The notes beneath the pieces were generated by a model. The model worked only from the letters and a program-made list of their open reading frames with translations, was not told the origin of the DNA and ran no database searches. Below, piece by piece: positions 16,453 to 25,561 of a DNA stretch of 64,000 bases (position 1 is its first letter; each line of letters starts with the position of its first letter). Source of the stretch: Nonomuraea angiospora (lineage in GTDB: Bacteria > Actinomycetota > Actinomycetes > Streptosporangiales > Streptosporangiaceae); assembly GCF_014873145.1 (NCBI RefSeq), contig NZ_JADBEK010000001.1:12834001-12898000 (forward strand), written 5' to 3'. A program made the translations under genes and the position numbers.

Positions 16453-19400
16453 TCATACTCCCGTCAGTTTGAACGCCGCCCAGTGATACATGTGCCTCCA
16501 GGCATCCGGACCCTCGGCACGCCACATGTCACGCTGCGCCTCGGCGAAGGCCAGCGCCTTGTCCTGCCCGTCGATGAGCCAACGGATGTAGAAGGTCTCC
16601 AGCAGGCGGGTCGACGACTCCAGGTCGACGTCCCACATGGGGGCGAGCACGCTGTCGGCGCCGCTCAGCAGCGCCGCCCTGGTCGGCCCCCAGATGTCGT
16701 CGCTCATGGAGGTCACCACCCTGCCGACCGAGCAGGCCTGGAAGGTGAGGTGCGCGGCGGACAGGTGCCCGGACAGCAGCGCGGAGCCGGACAGCACGCC
16801 GCCGGACAGCGCCAGCCCCGACTCCATCACCTCGGCGCCCTCCCGGTGGGAGCCGTGGGCCAGGGTGTGGAGCAGGTCCACGCGGGTGGCCGTGGACAGC
16901 GCCTCCTCCGGGGTGGCGTCCCGCCCGAACACCCCTTCGGCGCGCGTGGCCGCCCGGCCCAGCACGCCGGTGATCCGCCGGTGGCAGGCCAGGAACGTCT
17001 CGTGCTCCTCCTCGCCGCCCGGCACCGTGAGCATCGCGGCCGGCCCGGTGCGCGCCGGTCGCCGGGCCGCGCGCCGGACCAGGTCCTCGGCCACGCCGAG
17101 GCTGGGCACGTACGACCAGGCGGGGCAGCGCCCGGTCTCCCACACCAGGGGCAGGACCAGCGCGTGGATCGGGATGTTGTGCCAGGCGCGGTGGGGGGCG
17201 ACCAGCACGAGCGGGGCGTCGCGCAGCAGCGGCGCGAGCGGGTGCAGGTGCCAGCCCAGCGCCCGCACGGGCTCGATGAGCCGTTCGTCCAGGTCGTAGG
17301 GGTGGGCGGGGTCGATGCGGCCGTACAGGCCCGTGCCGGAGAATCCCGCCTGGAGCGCCAGCACGGCCCGGTTGAGCGCGCGGGCCGGGATGGGCAGCCG
17401 CATGGTGAGGCTGCGCTCGGGGGTGAGGCAGGTGAGGTAGGTGTGCTCGGCGGTGAGGTAGAACGACACCAGCGCGGCGCCCTCGGGCAGGCGGCGGCGC
17501 AGGTCGCCGGTGTGGCCCTCGGGGAAGGCCTCGGCGACGGCCGGCCGCCCGGCGGCCCGGCGCCCGTCCGCGGTGAAGCGGGCCCGCCCGCCGCGCCCGA
17601 TCGTCCACCGGCGCCTGCGCTCAGGGGGCGCGGGCGGGCGCCGGACCAGCCGCGAGGCCCGCAGGAGCAGCTCGTCGAACTCCTCGGCCGGATACGTCAT
17701 CGGCTGGTAGGTCACGCTGCCGTCGGGGCGGGTCTCCAGCCCGCTGAGCAGATCGCGGCGGAACCACCGGCTCTTGGCGCTCTCCACCGCCGAGAAGCAG
17801 AGCCGGTGGAACATCCTGGCGTCCTCGGAGGCGTTGCCCATCCGGTGGCAGATCTCGTTCAGCCGGGCGGGCACGTCGATCGCCATCCAGCCGGCGTGCG
17901 ACTCGCCGGGGGCGGGCACGGCGACCCGGCGCTTCTCGGCCAGGAGCTGGACGTTGAGCGCGTGGACCGCCCAGCTCAGGGCCTCGCCGAACGACCCCAG
18001 CTCGGTCAGCCTGTCGGCCCTGAGCACTTCGGCGACGCAGGCGCGGTCGCCCGGCCACTGCCGCTCGCCGGCGGCCGCCTCGGCCAGGCAGGCGTCGTAC
18101 CGCGCGGCCCAGACCTCGTCGAGGCCGGCCAGCTTCCGCAGCGCCGCCAGCCGGAACACGTGCGCGGTGGCCAGCAGCCTCGGCTGGGCCGCCAGGTCCT
18201 GACCCGCTATCAGGCGGTCGAGCCGTTCGACCGCCTCGGCGTGCTCTCCCAGGAGGTCGCCGATCCGCGGGCGATACACCTGGACGGCGAGCCGGGCCCA
18301 CCGGCTGGTCTCCTCCGGCTCCTCCCGCACGAGCAGCTCCGCCGCCTCCAGGTGCAGCCGCGCGGCGGCCACGAGGCGGGCGGCCCGCCCGTCGAGCCCG
18401 TCCCGGTAGAGCCCCTCCGGCTCGTGGTCGGCCAGGAGGCTCACGCTGGTGGTGACGTAGTCGAGGTGGAGGTTGCGCCGGGTGACGGACAGCCGGCGCA
18501 TCTCGCGTTCGACGGGGCCGGCCGGGGCGTCGGCGGGGATGTCCAGCGCCTGGTCGTAGCACCGTAGGGCCGCGTCGAGCAGGCCCTGCGCCTCGTACGC
18601 GATCGCGGCCTCGCGCAGCATCTCGCGCTGGACGGTCGGCAGCTCGAAGCGGCCGGCCAGCACGGCGCAGCGCTCCGCCACCCACGCGCTCAGGTCGGGG
18701 TGGCCGTTGCGGAGCAGGGCGTCCAGCACGGTGTCGCCGCAGTGCATGCTCGCCATGGCCTGCTCGACGGAGGCGGGCTTGACCAGCCTGATGTGCAGGG
18801 AGAAGGCGTGGAAGGCGTCGATGAGCCGGTCCTCGCGGACCGCGGTGAGCGCGTCGGTGCCGTAGTTGCCCGCGTACCACTGCTGGGACCACTCCCAGGC
18901 CTCGTCCTTCGCGGTCGCCGCGTCCTCGCCGGGCGGCCAGTCGCGCAGCTCGCCGACGGTCCACGGCTCGCTGTCGTCCGCGCGGTACTGGACGCTGTGC
19001 GCGAGCAGGTCGCCCGGCGAGACCCAGTGGTAGGTGAGATCTCCGTGCCGGTACGTGGTCGCCATGGTGAGCACCAGCCGGCCGAACTCCGACGGCGTGA
19101 GCGCGGCGGGTCCGCCGGCCGGCAGCGACTCCGGGACCGTGATCCGGTCGTGCAACGGCAGCGGGCTGTCGTTGACCCAGCTCGTCGCGTCGGCGCCGCT
19201 CTCGTACATCATGGTGTGGAACAGCTCGACCAGGGCCTCCTCGTCCTGGGCGGTCCGGATCCAGTGGCCGGGACGCGAGGTGACCACGCCGAGCCTGCGC
19301 GGGCCCCACGCGAAGTGGCCGGAGATGACGAAGGCCGTCAGGTCGGTCCACTCGACCCGGTACGGCCCGCGCAGCTCGGGCGGATGCCGCGTGTACGCCA

Positions 19401-21270
19401 GCACCTCGGCGGCCAGCGCCTCGGGACCGGGCGGATCCCCGTCCGGCAGGGGGTAACCGGTGGTGAGGTAGCCGTCGTCCGCCTTCGACAGGATCAGCAG
19501 ATCGGCGTCCGTCTCCACCTGGTCCCACGCGCCCAGGAAGAACACGGCGTCGGGCCGCTCGGCGGACGGCGGGAGCACCAGGGGCGCGCCAGGCTCGCAG
19601 ACGATCACGAGGTGCCTGGTCCGGCCCGCGTGCGTGCCGCTCATCACGAAGGCGAGCCGGTCGTCGCCGGGAGGGGCGGTGGCCTCGTGTACGCGTACGT
19701 TCGCCTCGTGCAGCCGGATCCGCCCGGCCAGCCGCGTCAGCTCGGGCGAGGAGGCGTCGCCGGTCGCGCGCATCGCCGCGGCGGCCCCGGCCAGGTCGCT
19801 CTCCGCGCCGAACGCCTCATAGCGGGCGAAGAGGGTCCAGGCGCGCCAGGCCTGCGCGTTGTCGCGGTCGGGCCCCGGCGAGGCGAGGGCGGCCAGCCGT
19901 TCGTGGACCTCGACCGCGTGGTCGAAGTCCGCCCGTCCGGCGTCCGCGTGGTCGCCGTCCGCCTGGCCGGCGTTCGCGGCCAGGAGCAGGCGCAGGTCAC
20001 TGGCGAGGTTGGCGAGGAACAGCGGATGGTCGCGGTGCTCCTCCGGGGTCGCGGCGAGCGCCCGCTCGTGCAGGCCGATGGCGCTGAGCAGGTCCGCGCG
20101 GTCGTCCTGGCGCAGGTAGCGCAGCCGTAACGTGAGGCCGAAGTGGTTGAGCAGGCGGGGCGTCCCGCCGTCCGGGCGGCCGGCGAGGGCCCGTTCCTGC
20201 AGCTCGACGGATCGGTCCAGGTCGGCGGGATCGCTCCCGGCCATGGAGCGCAGCCGCAGGGCGTTGCCGAGGTTGGCCAGGAAACCGGGATCGTCCTCGC
20301 GGGCCGCGAGCGCCTCCTCGTGCAGCTCGATCGCCCGGTCCAGGTCGGCGCGTTCCTGGGAGAAGCCGTACCTGTCCTGGTAGGCGGTGCCGAGATTGCT
20401 CACGTAGTCGGCGCGGTGACGGTGGCCCGGACCCGCGGCCTCCAGCGCCCGGCGCAGGACCCGCAGCGAACGCTCGGCGTCGCCGGTGTCCCCGGTGCTC
20501 TCGTAACGCCTGCGCAGGGCATGGCCCACGCCGGTGAGGTAGTGCGGGCGCTCGGCGTGAGAGCGGCCACCCGCGTCGGCCGCGCGCTGCCAGGCGGCGA
20601 TCGCCTCGTCCAGCGCCAGCGGGTCCCGCGTGCGGGTGTACCTGTCCTCGAGGAGTCTGGCGAGGTCGCGCAGGAGGCCGGGCCGCCACTCGTGGGAGCG
20701 CGGCAGCCGGGTCACCGCCTCGGCCAGCAGGGACTCGGCCCGCTCCAGGTCCGCCGGATCCCGTGGCGCCTGCCTGAGGATCGTGGCGAGGACCGCGCGG
20801 GCCTCGGGGTCGTCCAGGGCCGCCTCGGCGGCGGCCCGCGCCCGGTCCAGGTCGGCGTCCTCGCCCTCGGCCTGATGGCGCAGGTACAGGGTGGAGGCCA
20901 GCTCCCGCTGGACGCGTACGTCGCCGGCCGGGGCCCGCTCCAGCGCCGCCACCGCCCGGTCGAGGTCGGCGGGGTCCCGGGTGATCCGCACGGCGCGCTC
21001 GCGCCAGGCGACGCCCACGTTGCGCGACCTCTTGGCGTCGCGGGCCAGGCCGAGAAGCCTGTCGGCGACGGACGCCGCCGGGTCAGGGGCGCCTTCCACC
21101 ACGTGGACGGCGGCGTCGAGCGCGTCAGGGTCGCCTTCCACCACGTGGACGGCGGCGTCGAGCGCGTCGGGGTCGCTCTCCACCAGGCGGACGGCGGCGT
21201 CGAGGGCGTCAGGGTCGCCCTTCCTGACCACGCGGGACAGCAGGCCGGCGAGCCTCGGATCATCCGGCAC
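16453..21270 (-). CDS. Giant TPR-CHAT domain protein (caspase-like protease)
   Basis: 1605 residues. Residues 20-70 hold three 14-residue repeats of the form DPDALDAAVxxVEx. Residues about 75-530 are TPR-type repeats (DLDRAxxxxERAL pattern). About 530-760 is a separate globular region (FVMSGTHAGRTRHLVIV, TAFVISGHFAWGPRRLGVV). A second helical-repeat block runs from about 830 to 1200, and the CHAT domain fills the last about 300 residues. The CHAT His-Cys dyad is visible: HTLAHGSH (His about 1472) and TFQACSVGR (Cys about 1513), so the protease is probably active. CHAT-TPR proteins act as regulated proteases in bacterial immunity and cell death. GTG at 21270 is chosen over the ATG at 21342 because GGAGGTGG sits at ideal spacing and it cuts the overlap with the upstream gene from 83 to 11 bases. 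Confidence 0.92.
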   Translation of the reverse strand: MPDDPRLAGLLSRVVRKGDPDALDAAVRLVESDPDALDAAVHVVEGDPDALDAAVHVVEGAPDPAASVADRLLGLARDAKRSRNVGVAWRERAVRITRDPADLDRAVAALERAPAGDVRVQRELASTLYLRHQAEGEDADLDRARAAAEAALDDPEARAVLATILRQAPRDPADLERAESLLAEAVTRLPRSHEWRPGLLRDLARLLEDRYTRTRDPLALDEAIAAWQRAADAGGRSHAERPHYLTGVGHALRRRYESTGDTGDAERSLRVLRRALEAAGPGHRHRADYVSNLGTAYQDRYGFSQERADLDRAIELHEEALAAREDDPGFLANLGNALRLRSMAGSDPADLDRSVELQERALAGRPDGGTPRLLNHFGLTLRLRYLRQDDRADLLSAIGLHERALAATPEEHRDHPLFLANLASDLRLLLAANAGQADGDHADAGRADFDHAVEVHERLAALASPGPDRDNAQAWRAWTLFARYEAFGAESDLAGAAAAMRATGDASSPELTRLAGRIRLHEANVRVHEATAPPGDDRLAFVMSGTHAGRTRHLVIVCEPGAPLVLPPSAERPDAVFFLGAWDQVETDADLLILSKADDGYLTTGYPLPDGDPPGPEALAAEVLAYTRHPPELRGPYRVEWTDLTAFVISGHFAWGPRRLGVVTSRPGHWIRTAQDEEALVELFHTMMYESGADATSWVNDSPLPLHDRITVPESLPAGGPAALTPSEFGRLVLTMATTYRHGDLTYHWVSPGDLLAHSVQYRADDSEPWTVGELRDWPPGEDAATAKDEAWEWSQQWYAGNYGTDALTAVREDRLIDAFHAFSLHIRLVKPASVEQAMASMHCGDTVLDALLRNGHPDLSAWVAERCAVLAGRFELPTVQREMLREAAIAYEAQGLLDAALRCYDQALDIPADAPAGPVEREMRRLSVTRRNLHLDYVTTSVSLLADHEPEGLYRDGLDGRAARLVAAARLHLEAAELLVREEPEETSRWARLAVQVYRPRIGDLLGEHAEAVERLDRLIAGQDLAAQPRLLATAHVFRLAALRKLAGLDEVWAARYDACLAEAAAGERQWPGDRACVAEVLRADRLTELGSFGEALSWAVHALNVQLLAEKRRVAVPAPGESHAGWMAIDVPARLNEICHRMGNASEDARMFHRLCFSAVESAKSRWFRRDLLSGLETRPDGSVTYQPMTYPAEEFDELLLRASRLVRRPPAPPERRRRWTIGRGGRARFTADGRRAAGRPAVAEAFPEGHTGDLRRRLPEGAALVSFYLTAEHTYLTCLTPERSLTMRLPIPARALNRAVLALQAGFSGTGLYGRIDPAHPYDLDERLIEPVRALGWHLHPLAPLLRDAPLVLVAPHRAWHNIPIHALVLPLVWETGRCPAWSYVPSLGVAEDLVRRAARRPARTGPAAMLTVPGGEEEHETFLACHRRITGVLGRAATRAEGVFGRDATPEEALSTATRVDLLHTLAHGSHREGAEVMESGLALSGGVLSGSALLSGHLSAAHLTFQACSVGRVVTSMSDDIWGPTRAALLSGADSVLAPMWDVDLESSTRLLETFYIRWLIDGQDKALAFAEAQRDMWRAEGPDAWRHMYHWAAFKLTGV
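21091..21216 (-). repeat. Three 42-bp tandem repeats in the CHAT gene
   Basis: Copies lie at 21091-21132, 21133-21174 and 21175-21216. The first two differ by a single base and the third by a handful, so the expansion is recent. Each copy is in frame and encodes 14 residues, changing only the length of the N-terminal helical repeat. It is a likely site of length variation between strains. Confidence 0.9.
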
Positions 21271-22432
21271 GCGTCCACCTCCATTTGCGGGGCCCGCGAC
21301 CCCGGCCGGGCGGCGGGGGGTGCTCGGGCCGCTCGGGGTCATCGGGCGCGGCCTCCACCACGGTGGCGTGCGCCAGTTCGTCCAGGCGGGCCCGCACCAG
21401 GGGCAGGTACGGGTTGTCGTCGGCGGCGCCTTCCAGCACGGCCGCCAGCGCCCGCTCGGCCTCGGCCAGGGCCGCCGGATCCCCGGTGCGGTCGAAGCAC
21501 AGCCCGAGCGCGGCGGCCAGCGAGAGGGCGTGCAGCGGCGCGGCCCGGCGAGCGGGATCGGTGGTGCGGACCGCCTCCCGGCCCGCCTCCAGGGCCTGTG
21601 CCAGGACGGACGGCTCGGGCGCGAGCTCGTAGCGGCTCAGCAGCGCGATGACGAGGTTGTGCAGGCAGCCGGGCCGGGCGGGGTCGCCGTCGCCGCAGGC
21701 CCGCACCGCGGCGCGGCCGGCCTGCTCGGAGGCCGTCAGCTCGGCCTCGTCGCCGTCGCGGTTGTAACGTTCCCACCGGAACAGGCCGAGCCTCGACAGC
21801 AGGACGGCGCGGCCCGGCCAGTCGTCCGCCATGACCGCGGCGGCCCGGCCGGCCGCCTCGATCGCGGCGTCCAGGGCGCCGTCGTGGCCGTCGCCGTGGA
21901 GCAGGTGGTGGACGCTCGCCAGGGCCGACAGCACGGGCGCGCATCCGGGATGGCGGTCGGGCAGCATGGCGGCGGCCACGCGTAACGGCAGGACCAGGGA
22001 CTGCGCCAGGCCGTGGCCGGCGGCCGCCTCGGCCACCTCCGCGATCTCCGCGGCCGGCGTCTCGAGGAGGTTGAGCCGGCCCGCCTCCTCGGTCGGCCCG
22101 GCGAGCCGGCTCCAGACCACCTCGGGGACGAGCGACCTGTCCGCCCGGAACGGCCGGACGAACAGGAGGAGGGCGGCCTCGTCGTGGACCGTGTCCGAGG
22201 GCGGGACCGTGAGATGCCGCTTCCAGTGCAGCCGCCCGGCCGCGGCGAGCGCGGTGTCGTCCCACGCGCCGGCCAGGCCGGCCGCGGTGCGCTCGCGCAC
22301 CGCGTCGATCAGGAGGGCGGCCTCCTCGGTGGCGGCGTCGGAGAAGACGCCGGAGGGGTCGCCGGTGTCCTCGAAGGCGGCCAGGCGCGACCGGAGGGAG
22401 TCGAGGACATGATCGAGCCCGGGTTCGCCCAT
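21260..22432 (-). CDS. Helical-repeat (TPR-like) protein, first gene of the CHAT operon
   Basis: 390 residues, not assigned to a named family. The C-terminal two thirds show degenerate TPR-like pairs (AIEAAGRAAAVMADDWPGRAVLLSRLGLFRWERY, LEAGREAVRTTDPARRAAPLHALSLAAAL, LAEAERALAAVLEGAADD) of the same style as the TPRs of the CHAT protein. The N-terminus (HVLDSLRSRLAAFEDTGDPSGVFSDAATEEAALLIDAVR) may be a separate helical domain. No catalytic motif is seen. It overlaps the CHAT start by 11 bases, so it is probably an adaptor or sensor for it. ATG at 22432 is preferred because GAAGGGCGG precedes it; an in-frame ATG at 22459 would add nine residues. Confidence 0.75.
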   Translation of the reverse strand: MGEPGLDHVLDSLRSRLAAFEDTGDPSGVFSDAATEEAALLIDAVRERTAAGLAGAWDDTALAAAGRLHWKRHLTVPPSDTVHDEAALLLFVRPFRADRSLVPEVVWSRLAGPTEEAGRLNLLETPAAEIAEVAEAAAGHGLAQSLVLPLRVAAAMLPDRHPGCAPVLSALASVHHLLHGDGHDGALDAAIEAAGRAAAVMADDWPGRAVLLSRLGLFRWERYNRDGDEAELTASEQAGRAAVRACGDGDPARPGCLHNLVIALLSRYELAPEPSVLAQALEAGREAVRTTDPARRAAPLHALSLAAALGLCFDRTGDPAALAEAERALAAVLEGAADDNPYLPLVRARLDELAHATVVEAAPDDPERPEHPPPPGRGRGPRKWRWTRAG

Positions 22433-22655
22433 GCGCCGCCCTTCACAAGGTAATCGCATGGTAGCGCTCAGACGCCGGATCGCGCCGATCTCGCGTCAGG
22501 CGCGGGGACGTGTCATACCGAACCCGGCCATCCCGGCTCCCGTTCCCCTGCGAGCGCCGTCCCCTCGGTGATCTGCGCGCAAACCGGGGCCGGGTCGCGG
22601 GGGCTTCCCGCTACGGTTGCGCGCGTGGGAATCGTGCGGCGAGGGGAGCGGGGCG
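22433..22655. promoter_or_regulatory. Divergent intergenic region between CHAT operon and Wadjet operon
   Basis: This 223-base stretch separates the two head-to-head operons and must carry both promoters. I see no coding sequence, no strong sigma-70 boxes and no clear long palindrome. A GAGGGGAGCGG purine stretch just before 22656 supplies the jetA ribosome binding site. A shared regulatory region is what makes co-regulation of the two systems plausible. Confidence 0.5.
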
Positions 22656-24362
22656 ATGGCTGAGCCGCCACGGGTGCCGCCGGAGATGTTCAGGTTCGCC
22701 ACCACCGATCGGGCAGACCTGAACACCGCGGTCCTGTACGCCTTCGGCGAGGCCGGCGAGCGGCTGGAGACGGCGCTCACCGTGGAGGCGGTGCGGGAGC
22801 GGCTGCGGGCGGTGGGCTGGTACGCGCCGGTCGGAGAGCAGGAGCTGACCGCGACGCTCAGGCAGCTCGCGGGGTGGGGGCTGCTCGACGTCATCTTCAA
22901 TCACGCCGGGAGCTTCGCCACCGCCGAGGAGTACGAGCGCAAGAACCTGCAGTACGCGCTGACCAGGCGGGGCGAGGCGGCCTTCGCCGGCGTGCAGCAC
23001 GCGACGGCGGTGCTGGCCTCCGGCGGCGCGCTCCAGACCGCGGTGCTCGACGCCATCGCCCACCGGCTGAAGGAGCTGGAGTCGCTGCTGCGCGACCCGG
23101 ACCCCGGGCGCAACCGGCGGATCTTCGCGAGCCTGCGGGAGCTCGAAGGCCACCTCGACGGGCTGCGTGACAACACCAGGCAGTTCAACGGCGAGCTGCA
23201 GCGGCTGCTGCGCGTCGAAGGGTCCGACCTCACCACGTTCCACGAGGTCAAGGGCGCCACCGTGGCCTACCTGCAAGAGTTCGTGAGCAATCTGGAGCAG
23301 CGCGGCGACACCATCGCCGCCGCCCTGCGCGCGGTGGCCGGGCACGGGGTCGCCGTGCTGCACGCGCGGGCGCTCGACGGGGCCGGCCTGCCGAAGATGC
23401 CGGGCGCGGATCACGCCACGCCGTGGCTGGCGGCGCGGGCGGCCAGGTGGGAGGCCCTGTGCCGGTGGTTCGCGCCCGAGGACGGGCCGGACGGCAGGCT
23501 GGGCGACGGGCCGGAAGGCAGGCTGGGCGACGGGTTGGGCGACGGGCTGGGCGGCGGGCTGGATGACGGGCTGGGCGGCGGGCTGGTTGACGGCGGGCTG
23601 GGCGACGGCGGGGTGCCGCGGATCCGCCGGCTCCATGACGTGGCGCGGCGGGCCATCGTCTCGCTGCTGCAGGTGCTCGACCGGATCACCGACTCCCGCC
23701 GCCGCTCCTCCAGCGCCGCCGCCGACTTCCGCACGCTGGCCCGCTGGTTCGCCGGCGCCCCGAGCGAGGACGACGCCCACCGGTTGTGGGACGCGGCGTT
23801 CGGGCTGGGCCCCGCCCGGCACGCGCACCTGGGGCACGCGGACGCGGAGCTGATCCCGGCCGGGGTGCCGTGGCGGGAGGCCGAGCCCGTGGAGGTGTCG
23901 GCGCTGTTGCGCTCGCGCGGGCGCACCGAGCGGATGGGCCGCACCGGCAAGGTGCGCGACGTCGTCGCCCTGCGGGCCGAACGCCAGGAGCGGGCCGGGA
24001 AGGAGCGGGCCGAGCTGGAGGCCGCCTGGTCGGCGCTGGCCACCGCCGGGGCGACCCGGCTGTCGCAGCTGGGGGAGCTCGACCACGACACGTTCGGGCG
24101 CCTGCTCGACCTGCTCGGCAGGGCCCTGGCCGAGCTGCCCGACTCGACCGGGTTCCGGCGGGCCGTGACCTCGGACGGGCGGGTGGAGATCGTGCTGCGG
24201 GCCCCGGAGGACGGCGCGGTGGCGGTGCTGCGCACGTCGGAGGGCTGGTTCCGCGGCCCCGACTACCTCATCGACGTGCGCTCGCCGGGGCTCGCCCGGC
24301 CCTGTCCCAACGGCGGCGCGGGCGGTGCCCCCGTCTACCACGAGCGGGCGGCGGGCGAATGA
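22656..24362 (+). CDS. jetA: Wadjet type II JetA-like protein (TIGR02677/DUF2397)
   Basis: 568 residues matching the TIGR02677 family from start to end: FRFATTDRADLNTAVLYAFGEA near the N-terminus, EYERKNLQYALTRRGEAAFAGVQHA, RRIFASLRELEGHLDGLRDNTRQFNGELQRLL, and LHDVARRAIVSLLQVLDRITDSRRRSSSA. JetA is the winged-helix kleisin-like subunit that links the SMC-like JetC arms in type II Wadjet, a system that restricts circular plasmids. An insert of about 40 Gly, Asp and Leu residues lies near residues 278-318, where relatives usually have a short loop. ATG at 22656 follows a purine-rich ribosome site; an upstream in-frame ATG at 22617 gives a poor extension. Its stop overlaps the jetB ATG (ATGA). 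Confidence 0.9.
   Translation: MAEPPRVPPEMFRFATTDRADLNTAVLYAFGEAGERLETALTVEAVRERLRAVGWYAPVGEQELTATLRQLAGWGLLDVIFNHAGSFATAEEYERKNLQYALTRRGEAAFAGVQHATAVLASGGALQTAVLDAIAHRLKELESLLRDPDPGRNRRIFASLRELEGHLDGLRDNTRQFNGELQRLLRVEGSDLTTFHEVKGATVAYLQEFVSNLEQRGDTIAAALRAVAGHGVAVLHARALDGAGLPKMPGADHATPWLAARAARWEALCRWFAPEDGPDGRLGDGPEGRLGDGLGDGLGGGLDDGLGGGLVDGGLGDGGVPRIRRLHDVARRAIVSLLQVLDRITDSRRRSSSAAADFRTLARWFAGAPSEDDAHRLWDAAFGLGPARHAHLGHADAELIPAGVPWREAEPVEVSALLRSRGRTERMGRTGKVRDVVALRAERQERAGKERAELEAAWSALATAGATRLSQLGELDHDTFGRLLDLLGRALAELPDSTGFRRAVTSDGRVEIVLRAPEDGAVAVLRTSEGWFRGPDYLIDVRSPGLARPCPNGGAGGAPVYHERAAGE
23481..23613 (+). repeat. Gly/Asp-coding low-complexity repeat inside jetA
   Basis: Repeated units of the form GGCNGGCTGGGCGACGGG and shorter GACGGGCTGGGC encode runs such as GRLGDG, GDGLGGGLDDG and GGGLVDG. 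Frame is kept throughout. The array is flanked by conserved JetA blocks (LCRWFAPED before, RRLHDVARRAI after), so it is an insertion in a surface loop and probably varies in length between strains. Confidence 0.75.
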
Positions 24363-25561
24363 GCAGCCTGGCCAACCAGCTCGTCAGGGCCGAGAAGGAG
24401 GAGATCGCGCGGGCGATCAGGACCCTGCTCGGCCGGCCGCTCGTGTCCCTGCACGACGACGCCGCCGCCTTCGACCTGATCAGGAAGCGGCGGCAGCCGC
24501 TGATCCAGTGGTTCGACTACTTCTGCGGCTGGCGGCTGGTGGTGGAGCCGCGCCAGGGCTACGCCCGCCTCGTCAAGGTCAGATCCGAGGCGAGCGCCAC
24601 CCGGCCCGCCCGGCGCCGCCGCACCACCAGGGCCCCGTTCGACCGCCGCCGCTACACGCTGCTCTGCCTCTGCGCCGCCGAGCTGCTCACCTCGCCGGTC
24701 ACCACGATCGGCATGCTCGCCCAGCGCGTGGTCCAGGCCGCCGCCGTGGAGGCGGGGGTGCCCGCGTTCGACCCGGTCAGGAGCGAGGAACGGGCCGCGT
24801 TCGTGGACGTGCTCAAACAGCTGGAGCACTACGGCGCGATCACGGCCATGGACGGCGCGACCGACTCCTACCTCGACGACGAGGACGCCAAGGTGCTCTA
24901 CCGCGTCGACACCACCCGCGTGATCAGGCTCCTCGCCGCCCCTGTGCCCCCGTCCCGCATCGCCGCCGACGAGCCGATGGAGCGGGTGCTCGGCACGCTC
25001 ACCTCCGAGCCGCGCTACGGCGGCGACGAGCCGACCGAGACCCAGCGCAACCTGTGGGCCAGGCACTCCCTCATCCGCCGCCTCCTCGACGAGCCCGTCG
25101 TCTACCGCGACGAGCTGACCCCCGAGCAGTCGGCCTACGCCGCCTCCCTCGCCGGTCGCCAGATCATCCGCCGCGCGGCGGAGGAGGCCGGGTTCGTGCT
25201 GGAGGAGCGGGCCGAGGGCTTCCTGCTCATCGACGCCGACGCCACCGCCACGGACACCAAGTTCCCCGACGACGGCAGCCACGCCAAGGTGGCCGCCCTG
25301 CTCATGCTCGACCTGCTCGTCTCCGCCGGCCCCGTCCGGGCCGCCCGGGTCGACGCCGAGGCCGCGGAGCTGCTGCGCCGCTTCCCGCAGTGGGCCAAGG
25401 CGTACCAGTCCGACGGCGGCGGGCCGCGGCTGGCCGCCGACGCGCTGGAGGTGCTCGAACTGTTCGGGCTGGCCCGCCGCACGGGTGACCGGGTCGCCGC
25501 CCTGCCTGCCGCGGCCCGCTACCGGGTCGACCGCGGCACGGCCGTCCAGGAGGATTCATGA
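24359..25561 (+). CDS. jetB: Wadjet type II JetB-like protein (TIGR02678/DUF2398)
   Basis: 400 residues matching the TIGR02678 family: LANQLVRAEKEEIARAIRTLL at the N-terminus, RRRQPLIQWFDYFCGWRLVVEPRQGYARLVKV, RAPFDRRRYTLLCLCAAELL, and a winged-helix-like C-terminus. JetB is the KITE-type subunit that binds the JetA kleisin. Both ends overlap neighbours by four bases (ATGA with jetA and ATGA with jetC), so the three proteins are made in a coupled way, as expected for a stoichiometric complex. Confidence 0.92.
   Translation: MSSLANQLVRAEKEEIARAIRTLLGRPLVSLHDDAAAFDLIRKRRQPLIQWFDYFCGWRLVVEPRQGYARLVKVRSEASATRPARRRRTTRAPFDRRRYTLLCLCAAELLTSPVTTIGMLAQRVVQAAAVEAGVPAFDPVRSEERAAFVDVLKQLEHYGAITAMDGATDSYLDDEDAKVLYRVDTTRVIRLLAAPVPPSRIAADEPMERVLGTLTSEPRYGGDEPTETQRNLWARHSLIRRLLDEPVVYRDELTPEQSAYAASLAGRQIIRRAAEEAGFVLEERAEGFLLIDADATATDTKFPDDGSHAKVAALLMLDLLVSAGPVRAARVDAEAAELLRRFPQWAKAYQSDGGGPRLAADALEVLELFGLARRTGDRVAALPAAARYRVDRGTAVQEDS

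Noticed and set aside
16027..20130. Long plus-strand frames opposite the CHAT gene
   Set aside because: They mirror the CHAT coding sequence and show only low-complexity Arg, Gly and His-rich translation with no motif.
21091..21216. CRISPR array
   Set aside because: The 42-bp units are directly adjacent with no spacers and encode an in-frame peptide repeat.
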